Shown here: positions 7,639-15,870 of the stretch, in pieces
Layout of the letters: each line of letters begins with the position of its first letter
Numbering within the stretch: the stretch's first letter is position 1
Assembly: GCA_029262535.1 (NCBI GenBank)
Contig: JAJCZF010000034.1
Location: forward strand, 1-49,508
Direction of reading: 5' to 3'
DNA length: 49,508 bases
From: Deltaproteobacteria bacterium
GTDB lineage: Bacteria > Desulfobacterota > GWC2-55-46 > JAJCZF01
The notes under the pieces: model-generated
Told to the model about the DNA's origin: nothing
Seen by the model: the letters and a program-made list of their open reading frames with translations, nothing else
Databases searched by the model: none
Position numbers and translations under genes: made by a program

Positions 7639-8258
7639 TCACCGTTAATGACGGCCTTGGAGAGGGCGCCCATGCGCATATTACTCTTAAAGCGTTTTAT
7701 GATGAGTTGAACGAGGTAGAAGCCAAACTCCGGATTTTGGTAATATAATTGAAGCATCGCCTTATCACCGATACAGAGAAACTCGGTATCTGTAACGCAT
7801 TCGAGAGTCGCCATACGCTCGTTATCGCCTGCGAAGATACCCATCTCGCCAATAACCTCGCCGGGCCCAAGTTTAACATCGAGCTCGACAAGCCTCGCCT
7901 CGCCTTCGCGCACAAAATACATCTTGTCGGCCTGGTCGCCCGCTTTAAATACAACATCACCGGCCTTAAAATTGGTCTTCTGCATAAAGGGAACGAGAAA
8001 CTCCATACTCATGTCGCCCTTGGAGGCCTGCTTGACCTTGTTGACGAGTTTGAGCATCTGTATCATACGCAGGAAGTTTAACGGAAAGAGACAAATGTGA
8101 AGGATAAGAAGCGGCCAGACACCTGTAAAGCCGGCGAATATAGCAAAAAATACATTAGAAGACATTCCCGCTATACGAAGAGGAATCATCTTCTTCATAT
8201 AGAAGGTGGAGAACATGAGAAGCGCTGCTATATAACCGATAATCTCAATCAAATCCAT
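7629..8258 (-). CDS. Membrane-anchored cyclic nucleotide-binding domain protein
   Basis: This is a 209-residue protein with two parts. Residues 1-70 hold three hydrophobic segments resembling the small YgjV-type inner-membrane module (IIGYIAALLMFSTFYMKKMI). Residues about 80-195 form a cNMP-binding beta-roll: FKAGDVVFKAGDQADKMYFV, then GPGEVIGEMGIFAGDNERMA, which corresponds to the phosphate-binding cassette (GE...RxAT). No DNA-binding helix-turn-helix follows, so this is not a CRP regulator. A membrane-linked nucleotide sensor is likely. The start ATG is preceded by GGAGGAG, with a promoter at 8315-8341. The Usp gene and a Usp remnant follow, suggesting a stress-linked operon. Confidence 0.8.
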   Translation of the reverse strand: MDLIEIIGYIAALLMFSTFYMKKMIPLRIAGMSSNVFFAIFAGFTGVWPLLILHICLFPLNFLRMIQMLKLVNKVKQASKGDMSMEFLVPFMQKTNFKAGDVVFKAGDQADKMYFVREGEARLVELDVKLGPGEVIGEMGIFAGDNERMATLECVTDTEFLCIGDKAMLQLYYQNPEFGFYLVQLIIKRFKSNMRMGALSKAVINGERA

Positions 8259-8314
8259 ATATCTCTCCTCCGTCTATATTATTTAAAGAGGTAATCTGCG
8301 TATATTTCTCATAA

Positions 8315-8341
8315 AGTATAATATATCCAGGACCATGTCAA
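8315..8341 (-). promoter_or_regulatory. Promoter of the cNMP-binding gene, short 15-bp spacer
   Basis: On the minus strand: TTGACA (8341-8336), a 15-bp spacer with GGTCCT at the same place as in the promoter at 6977-7003, then TATACT (8320-8315). Confidence 0.65.
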
Positions 8342-8480
8342 CCTTCTAAGACCGCATATATTTATAATGATGGCTTGTGCTGCGTCTCTAGCGCCGGACG
8401 CATAGTCCTGTTGCATAAATAAGCTAGATATGTTAATGATTTATAAGAAGTAATTAAAGGAATAAAAGAGAGGCGAATTA

Positions 8481-9749
8481 ATGGTAAAGGCGATACGGGG
8501 TTTTAACGACATACTGCCGGGAGAGTCCGGCCTCTGGAGGTGGTTCGAGTCTGAGGCCCAAAGGGTCTTTGAGACCTACGGTTTTGCAGAGATACGGCTG
8601 CCAGTAGTCGAAAAGACCGAACTCTTCATCCGCGGTATCGGCGATACGACAGATATCGTTTCCAAAGAGATGTATACCTTCCCGGACAGAAAGGGCGAAT
8701 CGCTGACGCTCAGACCAGAAGGCACGGCCTCGGCCGTACGCGCCTATGTTGAACATAAACAATATACCTCGCCCCTTACCAAGGTATATTACAGCGGCCC
8801 GATGTTTCGCTACGAGCGCCCGCAAAAGGGCCGCCAGAGGCAGTTTTACCAGATAGGGGCCGAAGTGCTCGGAGACGCCAGCCCCGCCGCCGACGCCGAG
8901 ACGATCGCCATGCTCATGGACTTCTTCAAGGCCGTGGGTGTGGAAGGAACCCTCTATATCAATTCGCTCGGCTGCTCCTCATGCCGCCCGGTATACAAGA
9001 TAGAACTTTTGCGTTTTCTCGGAGTTCATACCGACGAACTCTGTAAAAACTGCACCAAACGCATAGAAGAGAACCCGCTACGCGCACTCGATTGCAAAAG
9101 CCCCAAGTGCCGCGAGGCGACGACCGAGGCCCCGTCGATAATCGACCACCTCTGTCTGGACTGCAACAAACATTTCGACGACGTCATCGATCTTCTTAAT
9201 TTGATGAAGATAAAGTACCACACCGATCACAGAATGGTGCGCGGCCTCGACTACTACACGCGAACGACCTTTGAAGTAAAGGCCGAAGGACTCGGAGCGC
9301 AAGACACCATTGCAGCCGGTGGACGTTACGATAAACTGGTCTCTGAACTAAACGGACCGGACACTCCGTGCGTGGGTTTCGCGCTCGGCATGGAGAGGCT
9401 CGCTATCGTATATAATAGCAATGAAGACGCGAACAAGCCCGCCCCGCTCGATGAACCGCTCATCTATGTGATCACCCTTGGCAAAGCCGCACGCAAGGCC
9501 GGTATGGAGATCATAAAGGGACTACGCGAAGACGGCAGGCGCGTCGAGGCAGACCTGATGGGCGAGAGCGTAAAGAAGTCCATGAAACGCGCCGACAAGC
9601 TCGGGGCCGCATATGCGCTTCTTCTCGGCGACAACGAACTCGAAGAGGGCAAAATAACAATCAAGGATATGAAGGCCGCCGAACAGACCAACGTACCGCT
9701 CGACAAAATATCGACATGGCTCGCCGAACGGGCCTCTAAAAAGGCTTAA
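8481..9749 (+). CDS. hisS: Histidyl-tRNA synthetase
   Basis: This 422-residue class II aminoacyl-tRNA synthetase charges tRNA-His in the cytosol. Signatures are the N-terminal IRGFNDILP, motif 2 (GPMFRYERPQKGRQRQFYQI), the HisS-specific RGLDYYTRT loop, motif 3 (GFALGMERL) and the C-terminal anticodon-binding domain from about residue 325. Length is normal. The ATG is preceded by AGAGAGGCG. A cysteine-rich insert between residues about 170 and 235 (CSSC, CKNC, CLDC) resembles the zinc-like insert of some bacterial HisRS. It begins a run of plus-strand genes reaching topA. Confidence 0.98.
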   Translation: MVKAIRGFNDILPGESGLWRWFESEAQRVFETYGFAEIRLPVVEKTELFIRGIGDTTDIVSKEMYTFPDRKGESLTLRPEGTASAVRAYVEHKQYTSPLTKVYYSGPMFRYERPQKGRQRQFYQIGAEVLGDASPAADAETIAMLMDFFKAVGVEGTLYINSLGCSSCRPVYKIELLRFLGVHTDELCKNCTKRIEENPLRALDCKSPKCREATTEAPSIIDHLCLDCNKHFDDVIDLLNLMKIKYHTDHRMVRGLDYYTRTTFEVKAEGLGAQDTIAAGGRYDKLVSELNGPDTPCVGFALGMERLAIVYNSNEDANKPAPLDEPLIYVITLGKAARKAGMEIIKGLREDGRRVEADLMGESVKKSMKRADKLGAAYALLLGDNELEEGKITIKDMKAAEQTNVPLDKISTWLAERASKKA

Positions 9750-9789
9750 TAACCAGAATAAAGGCCAACAAGCGGCACGAAAGAAGACT

Positions 9790-11604
9790 ATGCCACAGGA
9801 TAAAAAACTTACCATAGCCTTTATCTCCGATATGCTCTCTAAAAAAGGGCTTCTGAGCGAAACACAGGCTCAGGAGATACGCATCAAGGGAGAGACCAAC
9901 CGCGCGCGCCTCCAGATGGAACAGGAACCGGGCCTGCTGCGCAGGAGACCGAGCGCCATAGACGAATCGGTCTCGGCTATCGAGGTCATAGCCTCCTTTA
10001 ATTTCGAGGTAGAAGGGGTAGAAGGCAAGGAGCTAAACGAAGACTTCATTACCGAGGTACTGGCCAAAGAGTGCGAGATGGAGTACCTCAAGATCGACCC
10101 ACTGAAGCTCAACCTCGACACGGTCACATCTAGCATTTCACGCCCATTCGCCCAAAAATATATGATCGTACCGGTCGATATAAGGAACGGTACGGTAGTA
10201 TTGGCCGTGGCCAACCCGTTCGATACCGAGGTCGTTGAGAACCTTACCCGCACTACACGCAAGGAATATGCGACGGTGCTCTGCTCCAAGAGCGACATCA
10301 TGCGTATCGTCAGGGAGTTTTACGGATTTCGCACATCCATGGTCGCCGCTCAAAAAGAGATGGGCCACACAACCGAGCTCGGCAACCTTGAACAATATGT
10401 AAAGCTCAAGGGTAACGCCGAGATAGACGCAACCGACCAGCATGTCGTAAATGCCGTCGAGTATCTGCTTCACTATGCCTACGATCAGCGCGCAAGCGAC
10501 ATACATATCGAACCCAAGCGCGACAGCTCGCACGTAAGGATGCGTATAGACGGCATCCTGCACCATATACACCAGATACCGAAGACGGTGCATCCCTCTA
10601 TGGTATCTCGCATAAAGACTTTATCGCGGATGGATATAGCCGAAAAGAGAAGACCGCAGGACGGCAGGATAAAGACCGAATATAAGGGAACAGATGTCGA
10701 GCTCCGTATATCGACCCTGCCGACCGCCTTCGGTGAAAAGATCGTCATAAGGATCTTCGATCCGCAGATACTCTTTTGCGATATGTCGGAGCTGGGTTTT
10801 GAAAAGGGCGAGCTTGAGACCTTCCTGTCATTTCTCAAGAAACGCCACGGCATCCTGCTCGTCACCGGACCGACAGGCTCGGGAAAGACGACAACGCTCT
10901 ACTCATCTCTAAAGATGCTCGCCACTCCCGACGTTAATATCATCACGGTCGAAGACCCGATAGAGATGGTCATGGAAGAATTTAACCAGGTAAGCGTCCA
11001 GCCCAAGGTCGGCGTGACATTTTCGTCCACCATCAGGACGATGCTCCGCCAGGACCCGGATATTATAATGGTAGGAGAGATCAGGGACGAAGAGGCCGCC
11101 TCCAACGCCGTTCAGGCCGCGCTCACCGGCCACCTCGTGCTCTCGACCCTTCATACCAACGACGCGCCGTCATCTATAACAAGGCTCATCGACCTCGGCG
11201 TGCCGCCCTTCCTTATATCAAGCACGGTGCTCGGCATAATGGCGCAGCGTCTCGTGCGTAAGATATGCACAAGCTGCAAGGCCGAACGCCAGATGACCAA
11301 AGACGAAAAGTACTCACTCGGACTTTCCAAGGCCGGGAGCGAGGGAGATGAGGATTATACGGTATATTTCGGCGAGGGCTGCACCGACTGTAGAAGCACC
11401 GGTTACCACGGCAGGATAGCGATATTTGAGATTATGGCCTTAAACGACGAACTCAAGGGGCTGGTGGCGACCGCCCCGGATCTCGAACTCATACGAGCCG
11501 CCGCAAAACGCTCGGGCATGACGACACTTCGCGAGGCGGCCCTTAAGAAGGTCCTTGAAGGCATAACCACACCCGAAGAGATGATAGCCGTAACGGGCTC
11601 ATAA
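9790..11604 (+). CDS. GspE/PulE-family secretion or pilus assembly ATPase
   Basis: This is a 604-residue hexameric ATPase of the type II secretion / type IV pilus family. The N-terminal part (about 60-200) is a T2SSE-N domain. The C-terminal ATPase has Walker A GPTGSGKTTTLYS (about 359-371), an Asp box, Walker B MLRQDPDIIMVGEIRD and the His box TGHLVLSTLHTND. A zinc-binding tetracysteine follows (CTSC near 493 and CTDC near 533), typical of GspE and PilB. It would power pseudopilus or pilus assembly from the cytoplasmic face. No other secretion or pilus gene is adjacent, so whether it is GspE or PilB cannot be decided. engB follows after 13 bp, likely co-transcribed. Confidence 0.92.
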   Translation: MPQDKKLTIAFISDMLSKKGLLSETQAQEIRIKGETNRARLQMEQEPGLLRRRPSAIDESVSAIEVIASFNFEVEGVEGKELNEDFITEVLAKECEMEYLKIDPLKLNLDTVTSSISRPFAQKYMIVPVDIRNGTVVLAVANPFDTEVVENLTRTTRKEYATVLCSKSDIMRIVREFYGFRTSMVAAQKEMGHTTELGNLEQYVKLKGNAEIDATDQHVVNAVEYLLHYAYDQRASDIHIEPKRDSSHVRMRIDGILHHIHQIPKTVHPSMVSRIKTLSRMDIAEKRRPQDGRIKTEYKGTDVELRISTLPTAFGEKIVIRIFDPQILFCDMSELGFEKGELETFLSFLKKRHGILLVTGPTGSGKTTTLYSSLKMLATPDVNIITVEDPIEMVMEEFNQVSVQPKVGVTFSSTIRTMLRQDPDIIMVGEIRDEEAASNAVQAALTGHLVLSTLHTNDAPSSITRLIDLGVPPFLISSTVLGIMAQRLVRKICTSCKAERQMTKDEKYSLGLSKAGSEGDEDYTVYFGEGCTDCRSTGYHGRIAIFEIMALNDELKGLVATAPDLELIRAAAKRSGMTTLREAALKKVLEGITTPEEMIAVTGS

Positions 11605-11617
11605 TGGATAGATTATA

Positions 11618-12250
11618 ATGAAGATAACAAGTGCGGAGTTTCTAAAGAGCGCGGTCCTGCCCGAGGACTGCCCAAAAGACGGCCTGCCCGAGTTTGCACT
11701 CTTTGGCAGATCCAATGTCGGAAAGAGCTCGCTCATAAATACCGTCATCAACAGAAAAAAGCTCGCCAAGACCAGTTCGACACCGGGCAAGACGCGCACC
11801 CTGAACTTTTACAAGGTCAACAAGTCCTTTTATATGGTAGACCTGCCGGGATACGGTTACGCGCGCGTCCCAAGGGGCGAACGCCGCGCCTTTCAGACGA
11901 TGGTGGATAATTATCTCGGACGCGGCGACACCGTGGCCGCCGGCATACTGATACTCGACGTAAGGCGCGACCCCGGCGAGCTTGAAGAGTCTATATACAG
12001 TTGGTTCGAGGCCCTTGATATACCGGTCGTCACCGTACTCACAAAGGCCGACAAGTTCAAACGCGGACAACTGGCCAAACGGGTCAAGGAGATCACCACC
12101 TCTCTTGGAATAGAAGAGCCCGTGATATTTTCCGCCGTCACCGGGGCAGGCAAGTCCCTACTCATGAGCAGACTCGCATTCCTTATGGCCGAGCACAAAT
12201 TAAGACCGAAAAAACAAGAGAGCGTACTAATGGAAGAAGAGGTTTTCTAG
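11618..12250 (+). CDS. engB: Ribosome biogenesis GTPase EngB (YsxC/YihA)
   Basis: This 210-residue small GTPase is needed for assembly of the 50S subunit. All G motifs are visible: G1 GRSNVGKSSL (about 30-39), G2 TSSTPGKT, G3 DLPGYGYA (about 73-80), G4 LTKAD (about 143-147) and G5 SAVTG (about 174-178). The order N-terminal strand, G1, PGKTRTLNFY and PGYGYA is specific for this family. The ATG at 11618 follows closely on the upstream ATPase gene. The C-terminal tail is slightly longer than usual and ends in acidic residues. Confidence 0.96.
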   Translation: MKITSAEFLKSAVLPEDCPKDGLPEFALFGRSNVGKSSLINTVINRKKLAKTSSTPGKTRTLNFYKVNKSFYMVDLPGYGYARVPRGERRAFQTMVDNYLGRGDTVAAGILILDVRRDPGELEESIYSWFEALDIPVVTVLTKADKFKRGQLAKRVKEITTSLGIEEPVIFSAVTGAGKSLLMSRLAFLMAEHKLRPKKQESVLMEEEVF

Positions 12251-12348
12251 GCGCCGGACCGATATTCCGACACGTTACCGAAAGGCCTATCGAGCCATAA
12301 GCGGTCGCCGGGCAAAATTATCGCCACGGGCCGCGCGGGAGATTCCGC

Positions 12349-12376
12349 TTGACAAAAACCCTAAAGGCTATTAACT
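12349..12376 (+). promoter_or_regulatory. Promoter directly ahead of the CpoB-like gene
   Basis: TTGACA (12349-12354), a 16-bp spacer and TTAACT (12371-12376). The -10 box ends only seven bases before the ATG at 12384, so the predicted transcript would start on or next to the start codon. No Shine-Dalgarno sequence is present between them. Confidence 0.6.
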
Positions 12377-12383
12377 TTTTAAG

Positions 12384-13430
12384 ATGAAGAGTAAGCGTAT
12401 AATAAGTTCGGCGCTGGCGATAGGTCTGATCTACTTCCTCTCAGTCACGACGCCCGGAGCCGCCGGGGCGGCGGACACGCTGAGACGTGAGATCGATGAC
12501 CTGGCCGCGGCTATAGAGCGCGCCGCCGTCAAGATACACGCCCTTGAAGAAAGGAATAAAAACCTTTCTGGCGAAAATTCCGACCTGAAAGCCCTATTGG
12601 AGAAGGTCGAGGCCAACAGCAAAGCTATCGCGGAGCTCAAAAAATCGGCCATCGAGATAAAAGCTCCCGAGGGCATAAAGGTCATCAAGTTAACAAAAAA
12701 GCCGGAGAAGCCGGACGAGAATATTAATAAAAAAAGTACGGTAGAGACAACGCCCCCTCTTAAGAAGGAGATAAAAAAGGCCAAAAAGAAGGCCGCCGTT
12801 CTAAAACCTGCAAAACCGGTAAAGAAAGCGGTCAAGGCCGCACCGGCTCTAAAAAAGGTCACCTTGAAAAAAGCCTTGTCAAAACAAAAACCTGCGGTGG
12901 CCGTAAAGAAAGAGACCGTGCCTTTCCTGTCGCCGGCAGTCAAATCGGATGCCAAGGTCTTGGCAATAAAAAAGAGCGCGCCTGCGCCAAAGGCCGCCCC
13001 CGCCACGGTTAAATCCGTAAGGACAGAAAAGACCGATTATACGAAATATAAAACGCTCTCAATCGAAGATATTTACAAGAAGGGCATAGAACTATATAAT
13101 AATGAAAGAAATACCGAGGCACGCGAGGCCTTTCGCATACTGTTAAAGAGGGCCCCGGGACACGGTCTGGCCGACAACTCCCTATACTGGGTGGCCGAAA
13201 CCTACTACGCTCAGACCTCTTATCAGGAGGCCATTGATGTCTTTAGAGATGTGGTAAAAAATTTCCCGGACGGCAACAAGAGCCCGGACTCAATGCTGAA
13301 GGTCGGCTTTTCCTATATAGAAATGGAAAGACCCGCCGAGGCCCGTGCGGCCTTTAACGACCTTGTACGAAGCTACCCGACGACAGTAGCCGCCGACAAG
13401 GGACGCGAAAAGCTCAAAACTCTAAAATGA
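12384..13430 (+). CDS. CpoB-like periplasmic TPR protein with lysine-rich linker
   Basis: This 348-residue protein resembles CpoB (YbgF), the Tol-Pal partner that coordinates peptidoglycan synthesis with outer-membrane constriction. It has a signal peptide (about 1-29, ending SVTTPGAAGAA), a coiled-coil segment (about 31-88), a long lysine/alanine/proline-rich linker (about 95-210) and a C-terminal domain with three TPR-like repeats (about 222-348: KKGIELYNNERNTEAREAF, YWVAETYYAQTSYQEAI, KVGFSYIEMERPAEARAAF). It lies away from the tol genes; a second CpoB homologue is at 37031. The linker here is basic, in contrast to the acidic tail of the other copy. A LysM gene follows after 12 bp. Its promoter sits almost on the start codon. 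Confidence 0.8.
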   Translation: MKSKRIISSALAIGLIYFLSVTTPGAAGAADTLRREIDDLAAAIERAAVKIHALEERNKNLSGENSDLKALLEKVEANSKAIAELKKSAIEIKAPEGIKVIKLTKKPEKPDENINKKSTVETTPPLKKEIKKAKKKAAVLKPAKPVKKAVKAAPALKKVTLKKALSKQKPAVAVKKETVPFLSPAVKSDAKVLAIKKSAPAPKAAPATVKSVRTEKTDYTKYKTLSIEDIYKKGIELYNNERNTEAREAFRILLKRAPGHGLADNSLYWVAETYYAQTSYQEAIDVFRDVVKNFPDGNKSPDSMLKVGFSYIEMERPAEARAAFNDLVRSYPTTVAADKGREKLKTLK

Positions 13431-13442
13431 GGTAAGAGTCTT

Positions 13443-14549
13443 ATGAAGATCAAACTTAAAGCAACCCTGCTGGCAATAGCCATGCTCTGCGTCTACTTTA
13501 TCACACCGGCCCCGCCAGCCTCGGCCGATGAGGTCAAGGTAGACGAAGGTAGTATCTATACGGTCGTTAAGGGTGACACGCTCTGGCATATTTCGGGCCG
13601 CTTTCTGAATGACGCCTATAAATGGCCAAAGGTCTGGAAGTGGAATCCCTATATCTCGAACCCGCATCTCATATACCCCGGCGACGTCCTTAAGATTACG
13701 GCCAACTCCATGGAGTTATACAAAAGAAACGGCAAGCTCGTTGAGCCTGTAATTGCACCACCCCTTCTCACCGAGACGGTTAAGGAACCCTCCAGCCCGG
13801 TAAAACTTATAGAGGTAAAGGCCCCGGCTCCGCCCGCCAAGACCTATGCAAGCAGAAACCTCGCCAAAGGCGGCTTTATATCTGACGCGGACCTTAATGC
13901 CAGCGGCCTGATAGTCAAGGGTGTTTTGGATAATACGATACTTCTTCACACCGGCGCCGAGGTTTTTATTCGTTTTGAAGATGACCTCGATATCTCCAAC
14001 GGAGATAAGTACTTAATATACGACGAAGCCAAAGAGGTTCTCCATCCTGAAACAAAAAAACATTTCGGCTATAAGATAGTAACACTCGGAAGCCTTACCA
14101 TAACAGATATCACCGGCGGACCCGGTCCGTCCGATGTCGTTAAGGGTTTCATCGACGTCTCCTACAGGGAGATAATGGCCGGGGCCATGGTTATGCCGTA
14201 TGTCGCGCCGCCTGAGGAGATAATCATTAACGACTCCACGGCGGATATTAATGCCGTTATAATCTCCAGCGTAGATAACGAAACCGAACTCGGTCCGGGC
14301 CGCCAGGTCATGCTTGACAAGGGCTCCAACGACGGTCTGCTGGTTGGCGATATCTTTCAGATATACCACGAAAGACCGTCTATCAGGGATCCTTTACAGT
14401 CCAACAAAAAGGCCCGCTTACCCTGGGACGATCTTGGCATTATGCTTATCACCAGAACCGAAGAGATAAGCTCTACCGGTGTAATACTGCACGCCATAAG
14501 AGAAGTACATATCGGCGACTGGGTCAGAACTATGGGCCCGGTTGAATAG
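13443..14549 (+). CDS. Secreted LysM-domain protein
   Basis: This 368-residue protein has a signal peptide (about 1-29: MKIKLKATLLAIAMLCVYF then PAPPASA). A LysM peptidoglycan-binding module follows at about 38-88, with YTVVKGDTLWHISGRF and ...YPGDVLKI. The WPKVWKWNP insert is typical of LysM proteins of deltaproteobacterial relatives. The remaining 270 residues form a beta-rich region of unknown function. It probably anchors to murein in the periplasm. The gene follows the CpoB-like gene by 12 bp and a terminator-like hairpin lies 33 bp after its stop, so the two probably form a small envelope operon. Confidence 0.85.
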   Translation: MKIKLKATLLAIAMLCVYFITPAPPASADEVKVDEGSIYTVVKGDTLWHISGRFLNDAYKWPKVWKWNPYISNPHLIYPGDVLKITANSMELYKRNGKLVEPVIAPPLLTETVKEPSSPVKLIEVKAPAPPAKTYASRNLAKGGFISDADLNASGLIVKGVLDNTILLHTGAEVFIRFEDDLDISNGDKYLIYDEAKEVLHPETKKHFGYKIVTLGSLTITDITGGPGPSDVVKGFIDVSYREIMAGAMVMPYVAPPEEIIINDSTADINAVIISSVDNETELGPGRQVMLDKGSNDGLLVGDIFQIYHERPSIRDPLQSNKKARLPWDDLGIMLITRTEEISSTGVILHAIREVHIGDWVRTMGPVE

Positions 14550-14581
14550 TACCTTAACCGCTATATAGAGAACCCCTTTTA

Positions 14582-14612
14582 AATAATCCCCGTCTTTCAG
14601 GCGGGGATTATT
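14582..14612 (+). terminator. Terminator-like hairpin after the LysM gene
   Basis: AATAATCCCCG (14582-14592) pairs with CGGGGATTATT (14602-14612) around a 9-base loop. The T-run is weak (TTATTTGC), so termination is likely but not certain. Confidence 0.6.
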
Positions 14613-14708
14613 TGCTATTAGGGGGCCGCCTATATAAAACGGCATAAAAGAAACGCCACTGTATAATAACTTCTAAACAAAGACCGGACACAAAGGCCGC
14701 TAATAGAG

Positions 14709-15836
14709 ATGAAGAGGGAAGTCCTTAAATACTGGCTCGCGGCCGCCGGCCTGAAGAAGCTTGACAGGTCTCTATTGAGAGAGGCCCTTAGTAGATTCGG
14801 AGGAGCCGTCGCCCTCTTTGAAAGAGACGGCGATGAACTCGACCGTTTCTCTCCGGGGCTTGCCGTACTTATTAGGACCGGCGTAGACTGGGACGCGATC
14901 GAAAGAGAGCTGGATTCCATAGAAAAAGAAGGTGTGCGGGTCTTAACTATAACCGATCCCGCATATCCCTGGCTCCTCCAAAACAGCTTTGACCCTCCGC
15001 TCTTGCTCTACCTGAAGGGCAAACGTCTGGAGCAGGAACTCGGCGAGGCTCCGGCCCTGGCAATAGTAGGAACAAGAAAGACCTCCCGGTACGGAGACAA
15101 GACGTCTGAGTTCTTCGGCTCAGTCCTTGCCGAGGCAGGTCTGGTAATAGTAAGCGGCATGGCCAGGGGCTGCGATAGCGCGGCCCATAAAGGGGCCCTG
15201 AAGGCCGGCGGGATGACGGTGGCTGTGCTCGGCACCGGCATAGACAGGATATACCCGGCCGACAATAGAAAGCTCTATGAAGAGATAGCCGAGCGCGGAC
15301 TGCTCGTTTCGGAATTCCCCATAGGGACTGCTCCGCTCCAGCAGAACTTTCCGCAGAGGAATAGAATAATAAGCGGCCTCTCGCACGGCGCGCTCGTGGT
15401 CGAGGCCCCCTTAAGGAGCGGCGCAATGATGACGGCCCGCCTCTCTCTGGAAAACGGCAGAGAGGTCTTTGCCGTACCCGGACGCATCGACAACAAGGAG
15501 AGCGACGGCCCCAACAGGCTGCTTCGGGACGGGGCCACACTGGTAACAGAGCCGGACGATATCCTTACGGCCCTGTGCCTGAGCGGAATAACCGTCAAGA
15601 AGACGGGCCGAAAACAGAAGACGGATATAGACACAAAGAAGATAAAAAAAGAGCTTGGCCCGGAGGCCGCCGACGCGGTAGCGGTTCTCGGTCTCTTGCG
15701 CGACGGCCCTGTCCATATGGACGCACTGGCTGAAAACTCCGGGCTGGCGGCGCAAAGACTCTCTTCGCTCTTGTTGCGCCTGGAGCTTATGGGCTACATT
15801 CTCAAAAGACCCGGCAATCTATTTGAGATAAACTAA
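14709..15836 (+). CDS. dprA: DNA-processing protein DprA (Smf)
   Basis: This 375-residue cytosolic protein binds incoming single-stranded DNA and loads RecA during natural transformation. The Rossmann-like core shows AIVGTRKTSRYG (about 117-128), VSGMARGCDSAAHKGAL (about 147-163), VAVLGTGIDRIYPADN, the FPQRNRIISGLS block and AVPGRIDNKESDGPN. A C-terminal winged-helix domain (about 310-375) ends in RLELMGYILKRPGN. The N-terminal helical domain is present, so the gene is complete. DprA is widespread even in species not known to be competent. topA follows 34 bp downstream in the usual bacterial order. Confidence 0.96.
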   Translation: MKREVLKYWLAAAGLKKLDRSLLREALSRFGGAVALFERDGDELDRFSPGLAVLIRTGVDWDAIERELDSIEKEGVRVLTITDPAYPWLLQNSFDPPLLLYLKGKRLEQELGEAPALAIVGTRKTSRYGDKTSEFFGSVLAEAGLVIVSGMARGCDSAAHKGALKAGGMTVAVLGTGIDRIYPADNRKLYEEIAERGLLVSEFPIGTAPLQQNFPQRNRIISGLSHGALVVEAPLRSGAMMTARLSLENGREVFAVPGRIDNKESDGPNRLLRDGATLVTEPDDILTALCLSGITVKKTGRKQKTDIDTKKIKKELGPEAADAVAVLGLLRDGPVHMDALAENSGLAAQRLSSLLLRLELMGYILKRPGNLFEIN

Positions 15837-15870
15837 AAAATATTAAGTATTTGAAAGGAAAAAAATTTTC

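Noticed and set aside
7127..7642. Longer Usp start with 35 extra residues
   Set aside because: The extra part runs through a Usp remnant in another frame and does not match the family; the ATG at 7537 fits the family start.
12431..13006. Antisense open frame opposite the CpoB-like gene
   Set aside because: Phe/Ala-rich translation is the mirror image of a lysine-rich low-complexity region.
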